Shown here one piece after another: positions 12,502 to 24,662 of a DNA stretch of 64,000 nt (position 1 is its first letter; every line of letters begins with the position of its first letter). Both the position numbers and the translations under genes were made by a program. The notes beneath the pieces are model-generated. The model was not told the origin of the DNA. It did no database searches and saw only the letters and a list, made by a program, of their open reading frames with translations. The stretch comes from Plasmodium brasilianum (taxonomy: Eukaryota > Apicomplexa > Aconoidasida > Haemosporida > Plasmodiidae). The DNA lies in contig NC_090123.1 of NCBI RefSeq assembly GCF_023973825.1, positions 440,001 to 504,000 of the forward strand, read 5' to 3'.

Positions 12502-14225
12502 TTGTATAACGGTTAACTGTATTTATACAAGCTACTCATAAGTTACATATAAATGCATGTATTTTAAAAAGGATAAAGTATCACCGCCCACGAATATTAT
12601 TGTATTTATATATATAATATATATACATATATACATATTATGAATGTATAAAAATACAACATATAATTAAATATAAATTTATGCTCTCCTTTTATTCGTG
12701 AATGGTACATATGTAAGAATTATTTAATTATAAAACAAAATATAATTTTAACTTATAGTCTCCCCTTAATTTTTTTTTTTCCTTTTTTTTATTTTATCTA
12801 AATTTTTATTTATCATGAATTTTCTTAAAATACAAGAAATTATGTCATAGCTAATTCATTTGTTACACCTATAAGTAATGTGTTACATGTATGTTAAATT
12901 ATATATATACGTTACGTACATAAGTATGTATTTATATATCTATATCTATACATATATATATATGCATATGTATAAAAATATTACGTTTATTTAAGTATTA
13001 TTTCTTTAAATGTAAAAATTTTTTGAAATGAAAAAATTGCTGTTATTTATTATACACTTGTTAATATATAATACATGAATGAGAAAAGCATATAAAATTT
13101 TTTTTTTGTTGTAACCCCCTTTTTGTAAAAAATATTATAGTATTTTTTTTTTCCTTATGATTTATGTGTTTTATTTTTTTGCAATTTTATTATTTTTTAT
13201 ATACAACACAATTTTAGTTTTTTAATTTTTATATGCAATAAAAATTTAGTTCTGTATCTTTTTATATACAATACAATTTTAATTTTCTATTTGTTTTAAT
13301 TTTTTTTTTTTTTTTTATGTGCGTATGTAATTGTAATCTTTATACTTGTACGGTATTGTAGATTTATTATTACACCCTTACTATATTTTGTTTACGCTTT
13401 TGGATTGTTACTATTATATATAAATGAACTTTTAATATATAGGCATATATATATGTATATACAAAAATATGCTTTTTGTACTTATACATAACATCTCTAC
13501 ATGTATATGTAAATATATATTATATATGCATCATATATATAATTATATGTATACGTATACATTTTAATAATATATATACTTAAATGTATACATATATATA
13601 TATATATATATGTACATATTTCTGTATTTACATATAACGCTTGTATTTATGTATAATGCAGTACATTTTCATATTCGTACATTCAGGTGATGTATCTTCT
13701 CCTTTTCGAAATAAATTGATTTTTTTTTTTTTTAATTTTTTGTAATATATATTATTTTTAGTAAAAATTATAATAGGGATAGATAAATATATATTATATA
13801 TATATATATATATTATATATATATATATATTTTTTTTTTTTCGTTTGAATAATTTTGCTTCTATTTAATATGGGTGCATTCTCTTTATTAATTTTATTTT
13901 TTTAAAAATTTTTTAATTGAAAAATGCTTTAAAATATATATATATTTATTTTGAATGTGGGGCTACTCTTTGGAAACGCAAAAAAGTTCGTGAAATGTAC
14001 AAACGATTTTTCATTTTATTACACATATATATATATATATGTATTTATATACATATTTATAAATATATACCCAAATTATATGCATTATATATATATTTAT
14101 TTATTTATATATTTTTAAAAATTTATAATTGTTATAGTAATGTAGCCTTGACCCCAAATTTTCGAATTAGTAGAGGAGTGCACACTCTGCATGTGACAAA
14201 GTCGTGCATATCATTATTTTGCTAT

Positions 14226-14372
14226 ATGTATGTGTATGTATGTATGTATATATGTATGTATGTATGTATATATGTATGTATGTATGTATATATGTATGTA
14301 TGTATGTATATATGTATGTATATATGTATGTGTGTATATATGTATGTATGTATATATGTATGTATATATGTA
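14226..14372. repeat. (TATG)n/(TATA) compound microsatellite
   Basis: Regular alternation of blocks of TATG tetranucleotides with TATATATG units. It gives overlapping Met/Tyr/Val/Cys-only frames that are not genes. Confidence 0.9.
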
Positions 14373-15185
14373 TAGTATTTTTGTTTATGCTGAATTTGTA
14401 ATACCTCCTAATGCGTTAAGGTAATAGGTGCTGTTTTTTTTTTTTTTTTTGGTAAATATTTTGGAAGAAACCAACATAAAAAGGAAAAAATTATTTTAAA
14501 TATAACACTTTACGATAGATAGCTTTAAGAATATTTTTTAAAATAATGGCATCTTGATATACCCTTTTGAACTCTGAAGCTAATTAAAAAAGACTTTAAC
14601 ATATGACCATATATATATATTTGTATGTATGTATATACAATACTTGTACACATAAAACTTACATGATATGCATGCAGGTATATTTACTTCTACCATTTTT
14701 TAAAAAATAAATTAATTTGGGGGTTTCTTTTAACGTGATTATTTAAGGGGAATGGGGACCCAAAATTTTGAATTAGATACATTATTAACTTAACGGCTTA
14801 CATTGTTCTTTTTATATATGGAAAGCCATGTTTAGATAATTTAACGAGCACTTTTATATATGCATTTATGCGTTTATTTAATCATATTCTATTTTATTTT
14901 GTTTTACTCTATTTTTTGGCGTTCTTCCAACTTTATGTACATAAAAAGTAAATTATTATTTTTAAGTATACATTTGTTACACGCATAGATATATACATAT
15001 ATGTATACCTATATATTTATGGCTTTTTTTTTTCTTTTTTTTTTTTTTGCTATAACGATTTAAGGGATTTTTCCTTCTACGTTTTTTTTTTTAAATATAA
15101 TATAAATGAAAAAATAAAAAATTATAAACACTTTATTGTACTAATAAAATTCTATGCGTCATAAACACATAACTGTTTGTTAAAA

Positions 15186-15738
15186 ATGAAGGAGAAAATT
15201 GTAAGGTAATGACTTAGATAAGAATAGAAAAAGAAGCGTTAAATGTGTTGTTCATTATGAGATTAATGCGGCTTTAAGCGTTCATTTATATATATATATA
15301 TAGATATATATATTTTATACAGTCGTGCTAGTAGCACATGTGTGCAAACGTGCTGAACATTTTTACCGAATAGAATATTTAAAGCCCATTTATTACCATT
15401 TTAAATTTATACACGATTTGTACTTAACCACGTCTTATAAATAGAGTGTAACCTTTTCTTTTTTTTTTTTAGTTTATACAATTACCTTAAAGATAATTTG
15501 AACAAAATTTCGGCAATAGCGAATATATTATGCTTAATCGATTGTATTGTAATACCAATTGTTACAGTTCTGATATCAGTGATTAATGCATTCAGTAATG
15601 GCCATAACGGTGGTGAACAGGATAGCCATAACCACAATGAATGGCATGAAATAATAGAAAAAGTAATAATGAACTGGTTTTCATACTTTTTGATGTGTAT
15701 TTTATGTTTCCTTGTGACTGAATAATTTTGCTTATATA

Positions 15739-15779
<41 letters not shown>

Positions 15780-16256
15780 ATATCTATATACCCACATTTA
15801 TACTCTTTTTAGGTTGCCCTGTACGTAATGACACCTTTAATTTCGATGACAACCATCTACAACTTCATTCAATTGAGAAATGTTCCTCTGCTTTTGTGGA
15901 CCTTATTTGGTCTTATTTTATTTGTTCTTTCACATGCACACATTAAGTTTACAGACACAAATGTAAATAGTGCATTTCAAAAATTGCATTTACCGATGGC
16001 TTTACTTGGGGCTGTTTTTTTAGTGTCAACAAATTATGCTTCCCACGAATTGCTGAAGATGAACAACCTAGATCACTGCTGTAAACATAAGCATTTATCA
16101 AATAGTATAAAAAATAATAAAAGTAATTACCACAGGGTGGAAATAAACATGAATGATGTAATGAATAATAATGAAGAACGTAAGAAAGAACGAGTAGAGG
16201 TTTATAATATTGGATATCTTAATAATAATGACAATGAATTAGCAAGTTTTTTATAA
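15186..16256 (+). CDS. MerC-like multi-pass membrane protein (three exons)
   Basis: Exons 15186-15205, 15473-15713 and 15813-16256. Junction phases agree (2 then 0) and the total is 705 nt, 234 residues. Exon 1 is ATG..AG followed by GTAATG; exon 2 follows a long poly(T)-AG acceptor. The second donor, GTGACT, is weak, but the joined protein (CFL|VALYVM) continues a membrane segment. The protein has about four hydrophobic segments. The first carries a C-x3-C-x3-P pattern (LCLIDCIVIP), like the conserved N-terminal cysteines and proline of the MerC family. A His-rich loop (about residues 60-75: GHNGGEQDSHNHNEWHE), a final segment ending NYASHEL, and a Cys/His cluster (HCCKHKH) follow. MerC proteins were first described as mercury carriers; their eukaryotic role is unclear. 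It is tail-to-tail with the metal transporter at 18792-20555. Confidence 0.72.
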
Positions 16257-16764
16257 TTCAGCTATTTTAAAAGAAACCACATATAGGCATTATAATTTAT
16301 TTTGTTTATGTGTTGTATAATGTTTAATAAAAAAAATAAAAAAAAAAAATTTTGTACAGGCAAAAAAAATTGTAATTAGGGACAGTATATTCTTCATACT
16401 TGTCATTAAGGAGCAATATGGATTGTATCCGTGTAGTAATGATAAAATAATGCTTATTCTAAAGTAAAATAATGTTCATCTTGTAATTAAATTTTGTTTT
16501 TTCATTTATCATTCTCAAATTTACCCTTTTTCATATTGGTACACAAACACAGTTTATTTATAATATCATGCCTGGGCTATGTGTGTATATACTATATGTA
16601 TATGTTTTTACTTATCTGCATAACTTATTTTTCATTCCACTTTTGTTTTTTTGTTGTTAAAATATTTTTTTTAAATTTGCAACAGTGATACATATCCCTT
16701 ATTTACTATTGTTTTTAATCATGTTTTATTTTTGTGCTTCTTAGTTTTAAGGAACAAATTTTCA

Positions 16765-16982
16765 AAAAATGACAAAAAATGTCAAAAATGTCAAAAATGT
16801 AAAAAATGTAAAAAATGTCAAAAATGTCAAAAATGTCAAAAATGTCAAAAATGACAAAAAATGTCAAAAATGTCAAAAATGTCAAAAATGTCAAAAATGT
16901 CAAAAATGTCAAAAATGTAAAAAATGTCAAAAAATGTAAAAAAATGTAAAAAATGTCAAAAATGTCAAAAATGTCAAAAAAT
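16765..16982. repeat. 9-bp tandem repeat array (AAAAATGTC)
   Basis: About two dozen copies of AAAAATGTC, with variants AAAAATGTA, AAAAAATGTC and AAAAATGAC. On the minus strand it produces a Phe/Leu/Asp/Ile-only open frame that is not a gene. Confidence 0.93.
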
Positions 16983-17076
16983 GAAATAAAGCAAATTGAC
17001 ATAATCGCTTAACATTTTAAATGCTTATAAGTTATGTTCAGTTATTCCGCAAACCGTTAACAGAAAGAGAGGGGAT

Positions 17077-17392
17077 ATGTGGATCGGCTTCACTTCTGTA
17101 AATATGTTATGCATGAACTTAATAGAAAATTATGTTAGCATACTTTATACAAAAAAAAAAAGACAAACTTAAAATACTAATGAGTTTTTTATTTTTATCT
17201 CTAAACAGCAATCCGTTGGTCCGTTTCCCCATTTAGTTCTTTTTGTAAGTTCTTTTATTTTTTATTTCTTTCCTTTACGGGCTTACCTTATTACCACACC
17301 ACACTTTTTTTTTTTTTTTTTTTTTTGAAAAAGGGGTAATATTAAAGCAAAAGAGCAGATATATTACTAATAGGCAAATACAACAAAATTAA
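17077..17392 (+). CDS. Possible three-exon micro-protein, unidentified
   Basis: Candidate exons 17077-17097, 17209-17244 and 17348-17392 join in phase 0 throughout and give 33 residues starting MWIGFTS. Exon 2 is flanked by a good pyrimidine-rich acceptor (TCTCTAAACAG) and a consensus donor (GTAAGT). Exon 1 ends at a GTAAAT donor. The exon 3 acceptor (ATTAAAG) is weak. Exon 1 may also extend upstream to an acceptor at TTAACAG. I recognise no family. It could equally be a spliced noncoding transcript or chance. Confidence 0.25.
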
Positions 17393-18791
17393 TAGTGTCA
17401 TTATTACTCTTTTGTACAAAATTGATAAGCAATTTTTAGGAAAAAGTGTACACATGTACACATTTACATATGTAAACAAATTTATTATATCCCTCAACAC
17501 ATTCTTAATTATCTTATTCATATTGTCCCTATGGGCATTTCGGAATTATGATATAATATAAAAGACCCTCGTAAATAGGTACACCCCTCAATTATTGCTT
17601 TCTACATATATGCTTTTTTTTTTTTTTTGTTTGTCTAACCATACATACATATATGTCATATGTACTACAATAATGTGGCTTACATAACTTAATGTAAAAC
17701 CCTGCCCCCTCAAACAGCAGAAAACTCAAACCATATGCATGAAAAAAAAAAAAGAATATAAATTTTCTCAATGTATGACATAATATACATATTATTCATT
17801 TAATGCGTAAAATAAGTGAGCTAGAAATATAGCCCAGTGCATCTCAATAAATACCCCAGGAATACTGTTAAATAATATATATATATATATATATATATAT
17901 CAATCCATTTTCAACTGCGTAGTTTGTATATTAAAACATTTCTTTTTAAAAAAGGTAAGAATAATGGAAAATTCTACATAGAGAAATTTAAGTTATATTT
18001 GCGATAGTAATACGACTACATTTTGTAATATCTAATTAAATGAATGACACAAAAATGAAAATTAAAAAGAAAATGGAAAAGAAAATGAATATGAAAATTA
18101 AAGCGAAAATTAAAATAAAAATGATAAATAGTGGTACACAAAAATGGGAATAGAATAATAGGAGAGAAATGGGGAGACAAATAATGACATAAAAAAATTT
18201 GCCAAAATTAATCAAATTATAGGCTAAAAAATTAACTAAAAAATCAGGTAAAAAAAATTTATAAAAATAGCCAAATGAATAACCAAATAAATAGATAAAT
18301 AAATAGCCAAATAAATAGCTAAATGTATATCTAAATGTACAGCTAAACGAATAGAAAGATAATTATCAGGGAGCATAATATCTTCATTATTAGCCCTACA
18401 AATGGTAATATGACTAACAAAATAAACATATATATATATATATAATAAAGCATAGGACGAGATAAGAAAAGGAGAATAAATGTGAAAGCCCGGATACAAT
18501 GGAAAGTGGGCATATATTATCTATATAAGAATATACCCGCTGCTCCCACAAAAAATATAAAAACAAAATGGAAGTGAACAAAATGAGTGTATAAATAAAA
18601 TAGAAGTAAAAAAATTGAGAATAAAAATAATGGCAAAATAAACCATAAAAATAGGAATAAAAATTACAAAATGGGCAGTGACAGGATATCAATCAGCCAC
18701 CCACTTAAAAAAGTACATTGTGCGCGCGTATATGTACACGTGCGTATATGTACGTGTGGGGGGGGCAGCAGGCAATATAACCGCTACCACC

Positions 18792-20555
18792 TCAACACTT
18801 CTGACAGTAAATTTTGGTAATTGGTAATTTAAAAAAGAGGAAAATAAAAAATAGATAAAAAAATGTAAAAACAACTGCAAAACAAATAGCATAGATACTG
18901 CGTGTAGATTGGAGAAAATCAAAGAGTGTTAAGGATAAATTTGCAATGGTAATTGAAACAACAATAACAAAAACAGAAAATTTGGCATATTTTTTTAAAG
19001 CAAATTTTCCTAACACATTTTTATGAATACTGAAGCGGTAAAGCGGTACAATAGCCAAAGGTAATAAAAGCACTTGAATAACATTAATAAAATTTGTTAA
19101 TTGATCAATGCTATATTTATCATATAATAAAAATAAATAAATAATTGAAAAAAGGAAAAATCGGAAAAATAATACCCTAAAAAATGGGCTTATTTTTTTA
19201 TTTAAAAAACCTTCAAATACAGATTTGGAAGCATATTCACACATAAAACTTGAGTTATTTCCACTACTTAACAATCCAAAGGACCATATATATATAGAAA
19301 CTTTACCAAATGATTTTTTCATAACTTCATATGCTGTAAACAAATTATATTCATCTCTTCTATCATGTACATTAATACTTACCTCGGCAAATGTAAGCAC
19401 TATGATACAGTTAGTTACACATGAGAGAAATAAAGACCCAGCAGATTCGATAGTTCCTAACGTATTATATCTTTTTAACATTCTATCATTAAATATTACT
19501 GCCTTCTTTTTTGAAGTTAAATTGGTATGTAAATAAAAAACATGCGCTGATATGATACTACCCAGTAAAGCCATAGCATCAAACCCTTTACCTTCAGGTA
19601 TACGTGGATACATAATACTCATTGCTACTTCTTTAAAATTTATTGGGACCATAAAAACGTTTATAATAAAACAGAATGCTAAAATGCCGATAAGAAAACT
19701 CAATACATTCTCAAGTAAACTCAAACTTCTATTTTCTAAAAAACTATAAATTAATGCTTCAATTAAAGTATAAAATATTGCTACTTTAACTGATACACCA
19801 AATATTAAATGAATAGCTACAAATGTACCAACGATGGATTGAATATGTGCGCCCCATATTGCCAACTGAACAAAGAAATATAAAATACGTGAAATTCTTT
19901 TATCAAATTCTTTATAACATATTGATGCTAAATCTAATCCTGTAACATGACCAATTTTCATTGACAATACTTGAAATATAAAGCCAAGTAAATGACCATA
20001 TGCTAAAATCCATAATAAATGATAACCTGTATAATCCTTTACTAAATTATTATTATTATTTGACGATGATCTAATTAAACCTACATTTAAATTACTACAT
20101 AAATTTCCTGGGTCTAGATATGCAACTGCTACAATCCAACCAGGCCCAAAATAACTAATACACATTCTCAATTTTTTAATAAAAGATATTTTGTTTCCAC
20201 TTGTATTTAGCTCCTCATCCTCTACTATATTATCCGACAAATAAAAAGAATTATCATTAAATGACTCTTCTTTATTTAAATCTAACACTCCATTATTTTT
20301 CTTCTTTTTCTTTTTTTTATCCTTACCTCTTATTATATCGTAATTGTTATTTCCACTTTGCGTTATTTTACCATCCTTACCGCTACTATATGCCATACCC
20401 TCAATATGCGTCGTTGACTGAGTAGAATCTAATTTTTTAATGCCCATTCGGCTGCTACCTCCGTTGCGGTTATTGCTGCTATTGCCATCGTTATCGTAAT
20501 TACTATTTCTGCTGTTACTTATATTGTTCTTGTCTTTATTATGTGTATGGCTCAT
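18792..20555 (-). CDS. DMT1: NRAMP-family divalent metal transporter
   Basis: A single-exon frame of 587 residues. The first 125 are low complexity (Asn/Ser/Lys). An NRAMP core with about eleven membrane segments follows. Segment 1 carries the metal-binding DPGN motif (residues 147-150). Segment 6 carries the helix-break motif, here reading ISAHVFYLH (residues 334-342). The segment-10 region has SSGNNSSFMCEYASKSVFEGFL. NRAMPs couple proton entry to uptake of Fe2+ or Mn2+. In typical members segment 6 reads MPHN, and its Met helps coordinate the metal. Here Met, Pro and Asn are replaced by Ser335, Ala336 and Val338, while His337 is kept. P. falciparum has one NRAMP, called DMT1, in this genomic order. 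The substrate and compartment are not readable from the sequence. Confidence 0.93.
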   Translation of the reverse strand: MSHTHNKDKNNISNSRNSNYDNDGNSSNNRNGGSSRMGIKKLDSTQSTTHIEGMAYSSGKDGKITQSGNNNYDIIRGKDKKKKKKKNNGVLDLNKEESFNDNSFYLSDNIVEDEELNTSGNKISFIKKLRMCISYFGPGWIVAVAYLDPGNLCSNLNVGLIRSSSNNNNNLVKDYTGYHLLWILAYGHLLGFIFQVLSMKIGHVTGLDLASICYKEFDKRISRILYFFVQLAIWGAHIQSIVGTFVAIHLIFGVSVKVAIFYTLIEALIYSFLENRSLSLLENVLSFLIGILAFCFIINVFMVPINFKEVAMSIMYPRIPEGKGFDAMALLGSIISAHVFYLHTNLTSKKKAVIFNDRMLKRYNTLGTIESAGSLFLSCVTNCIIVLTFAEVSINVHDRRDEYNLFTAYEVMKKSFGKVSIYIWSFGLLSSGNNSSFMCEYASKSVFEGFLNKKISPFFRVLFFRFFLFSIIYLFLLYDKYSIDQLTNFINVIQVLLLPLAIVPLYRFSIHKNVLGKFALKKYAKFSVFVIVVSITIANLSLTLFDFLQSTRSIYAICFAVVFTFFYLFFIFLFFKLPITKIYCQKC

Positions 20556-20633
20556 TGTTCCATATAATGCTTAACACGTTGTTATGTGCTATATGCGAAA
20601 GGTGGGGGGGGCGTTTTGTTATCAGTTTCCCTA

Positions 20634-20677
<44 letters not shown>

Positions 20678-21310
20678 CTGTTCTAAGGATGCACCTATTA
20701 AATGTAACTGAATATAACAACAACACTCAAAACTTTGTACTATATTTCTACAATGGTTTACTTGTATGTCGATTATTCAACTGGTGCAGGTCATTTATTC
20801 GTACGCGCAGTTTACATGTATATGCATATTCATATGCGCGCTGATATACAAGTGGGTATATTTATATATATATATATATATATATAGTAGTTTATAGGCA
20901 TGCATATAAGTGTACATATATACATATACGTATACTCACATGTACACTTTCAAAAAGGTAATATGACTATTATTATACTGCTATACTACTATACACTTTA
21001 ACATCTAAACCATAATGAATCATACGCCATATAATACATAGCTAAATGATCTTTATTAATTATTATATTTATAGTTGTATTTTTATATTTGCTTTATTTT
21101 TACTATATTTTTATTACTATATTTTTGCTATATTTTGTCTCTATTATTATTGCAATATTTCTACTTTATTTTAGTTTTCTTTTTACTTTTTCTTTTTTTT
21201 TTTTTTTTTTTTTTACATCAGTTATTATACTTCTTTTCCCGAAGCTAAGAAAAGCTATATCAAATGTATGGTACTTCTATACAGCAATAATAGGAATGTA
21301 AAAATAACTG

Positions 21311-21358
<48 letters not shown>

Positions 21359-23256
21359 ACATATTAGGTATTAGAAAAAAATAGTCTAACTAAACTACTG
21401 AGTTTAGGAGCACACAACGGGTCTTATATGTAGTCAGTAAATAAACCAACAAAGCCATCAAACGTAAACCTATCCATTGATATATAAAAAAAAATAATAA
21501 TAATAAAAAAAAATAATAATAAAATAAAATAAAATAATAATAATAAAAAATAATGATTATATTAATATTAATAAAAATAAATAAAATGCTAAATACAAAA
21601 ATAAGGGAAAAAAATGAGGCAGAAAAAACAAAAAAAAACTATTAACAGATTGATAGACTCGAAGTTTGAAAAATTAAACGATAACTTCGCTAGATGTACA
21701 TATAATAATAGTCATCTAGCCAAAGCATGTACAAGTACATGTAACTTATCTACATTTAGTATACTTTGCAAATATTATATAATAAAAAACAAACATATAA
21801 ATTTGTACGTATATATGTATATATTTATGTACGAATATATGTACGAATATATGCACGAATATATGTATGTACGTAAGTACGTAAGAATATACGTATGTAA
21901 TAAGTACGTACGAATATATTTATACAAATACGTATAAATATATTTATACAAATATGTATGAATATATATATATAATTTCGTATCTATATATATATACAAT
22001 TTCGTATGAATATATTATACAATTTCGTATGTATATATATATACAATTTCGTATGTATATATATATACAATTTCGTATGTATATATATATACAATTTCGT
22101 ATGTATATATATATACAATTTCGTATGTATATATATATACAATTTCGTATGTATATATATATACAATTTTGTATGTATATATATATACAATTTCGTATGT
22201 ATATATATACAAATTAACACGTACGTATATGTATATGAAAATCTGCTTAAAATGAACAAGTTACTAAAAGATTTTCATATAACCAATTAAAATAAATGAA
22301 AAAAATTTCAAAATTTATTTGTACGTATAAAAGTTAACTGGAAAAAACAAAAAATTTAAAGCAGCGTCATAGCTGTATTCATACAATAATAAAAGAATTA
22401 TATTCACTGAGCTTGTTACAAAAACATAATTATAATTAAATATAATATTAATATAACATAATATAATAATAAAACAATTTAATAATAAAACAGTAAAATA
22501 ATAAAACCAATATAATAATAAAACAACATAATAGCATATAATAATATAGTACTACAGTAATATATAATATAATTATATGTTTATTATATTATTATATTTA
22601 TTATTGTAATTATTAAAAGAAAATTTTATAAAATGCATAAAAACAGCAAATCCCTTATTATTATCTTTTCCATATAACAAATTGTTCATATAGTTTTCTT
22701 ATATTTCTAACTAAAAAAAAAAAAAAATAATAAATTATGCATGTAGTGTTATACCTAATTAAATATATACATGTATCAACTAAATCTAGATGTACTCGTA
22801 ACATGGGTTAACCAATGAATAATAAATACTAAATGTACTTCAAAACATCCGATGCACAAATAAGCCTGTTTTAAAACGCAACTGTTAACTAGTTTATAAA
22901 TCATATACATTTGCATATAACATATATCTATCTATATATATATATATATAATACTATATATAAAATAAAATATATATATTATGCAGATTCTAATTGGTTT
23001 ACCCTTTTTTACAATATTTTATATAATTGCAGTAATGCAAGATTATTTGTTTAAATAAAAAAATAATAAACAAATATATATATATGTATATATATTTATA
23101 TGTATATAAATATAAATACATGTACATATATGGTATGTGCTTCTACTCTAAGCAAAGTAAGAAAAAAAGATAAATTTGTTTTTCAGGTGTTTCACCTATC
23201 ATTGATCAATATTCACATCTTGTATATACAGCAAAAGGGATGTTTTAACTCATATA

Positions 23257-23290
<34 letters not shown>

Positions 23291-24055
23291 GTATAATCTT
23301 TTTATTTCGCTTAGTGAAAAATTCTATGAAACAAGAAGAAAGTAAGCTTGAAACTTTTCTTGCTTTAATGAAACTGTATAACTTAATGTGGAAGAAATAA
23401 GAAATTGAAAAAAAAAAAAAAGAAAATTGAAAAAAGGTTTACGTTAGAGCCGTATAAACTCGTAATTTGAAAACATCCTATAAATAATAATGATATATAA
23501 AAAAAAAAAAACTTAGCAAGAGGTACTTATATATATATTATGTAGGTATAAATTTTTTTTTTTTTATATGAAAAAAATAGAACACTTTTAAAATAAAAGA
23601 TTAAAATAAGCGGTTAATACACCCATTTATTTTTGACGAAATGTATAATTTGGCTATATATTTGTTCACAAAATAAACGGGAAAAAACTAAGAAAAATTT
23701 ATAAGCACTGTGTAATTAATTGGATCTGATCAGTTTTGTATACATAATAAAACAGTTTTAAACTTTATGGAAGTTAAAAATAGTACATTCAATAGGTATT
23801 AGTAATTTAGAATAACGACTGCGAATGTAGCTGTTCCTTTCCATACAGGAATATGCTATCTTTTATTAATTCTACACTGTATATATATATGTATATATGT
23901 ATATATATGTTTATATATGCACGTAATGTATGTTATATCTGTATGTATATAGTGTTTGCAGTTCTATTAAAATTAGGCATTTCTTTTACACATTTTACCA
24001 TGAAACTTTGACAACTGCAAAATTGATGTGTAATACTATTATATATGCATAACGA
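20556..24055. other. Upstream spacer of the NRAMP gene
   Basis: A region with long poly(T)/poly(A) runs (20639-20678, 21320-21355), the 24-bp minisatellite at about 21984-22212 and (AT)n tracts. An ATG frame at 21614-21937 has about 55 residues of mixed composition before entering repeats. It lacks splice or family support and I do not call it. Confidence 0.5.
21984..22212. repeat. 24-bp minisatellite
   Basis: About nine copies of a 24-bp unit containing the invariant core CAATTTCGTATG followed by an (AT)n stretch. One copy has TTTTG for TTTCG and the last is shortened. It contains a CpG in each copy, unusual in this AT-rich spacer. Open frames on both strands across it are artefacts of the multiple-of-three unit. 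Confidence 0.93.
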
Positions 24056-24133
24056 ATGATCAAAAAGTTCGCTTTATATTTTCCTAACATGGAAGTAGGC
24101 ACTATATACCTCATTAGGGGGATATTATATATA

Positions 24134-24185
<52 letters not shown>

Positions 24186-24662
24186 CATGTATTTGCGGAA
24201 AGAGAGTAAAAAAAAAAAAAAAAAAAAAAGAGCTTTGCAAAGTTCAATTATACATTCATATATGCTATATTACAAGCGAAATTGTTTTTTACCGCTACAA
24301 TAATAACAATATAGTAATTGGTATATAAATATATATAGGTACTATATCTTATCATAAATTAAAAAATCGCTACATATATATGTATATATATATATATATA
24401 TATGTACAAAATAATGCTTTTTTATTTCCAAAGTAAACATATATAACAACAAAAAATATTGCAGTAGTAATATTTTTACGTTCTTATATTTACCACTTCC
24501 TTAAAGAGAATAACTGCACTGCCATTAAACTTAACTAAATACATACATAGGTACGTACATACATATATATATACATATATATAACAAACATTACGTACAT
24601 TCATAACAACGTGCATTTAACTAACACGTTTTAAAAGCCCACATGTTATCTTAACATTTTAG

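Larger units (their letters stand above)
10275..15185. other. Large divergent intergenic spacer
   Basis: A 4.9-kb region between the 5' ends of the karyopherin gene (minus) and the MerC-like gene (plus), so it should contain both promoters. It consists of poly(A)/poly(T) tracts, (AT)n runs (for example 11121-11151 and 12421-12501) and a TATG-rich array at 14226-14372. Open frames here encode only Tyr/Ile/Phe/Lys-rich runs. I find no credible gene or RNA. Confidence 0.6.
16257..18791. other. Convergent intergenic spacer
   Basis: It lies between the 3' ends of the MerC-like gene and the NRAMP gene. It contains the 9-bp array at 16765-16982 and a possible three-exon micro-gene at 17077-17392. 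Unusually G-rich DNA for this window (seven consecutive G) occurs near 18759. The rest is A+T-rich with no supported gene. Confidence 0.5.

Noticed and set aside
21614..21937. ATG frame with a basic N-terminus upstream of NRAMP
   Set aside because: After about 55 residues it enters a Tyr/Val/Met repeat. No splice donor of good quality or family match supports it.
22006..22290. Overlapping repetitive frames on both strands across the 24-bp minisatellite
   Set aside because: The unit length is a multiple of three without stops, so open frames are automatic; sequences are pure repeats.
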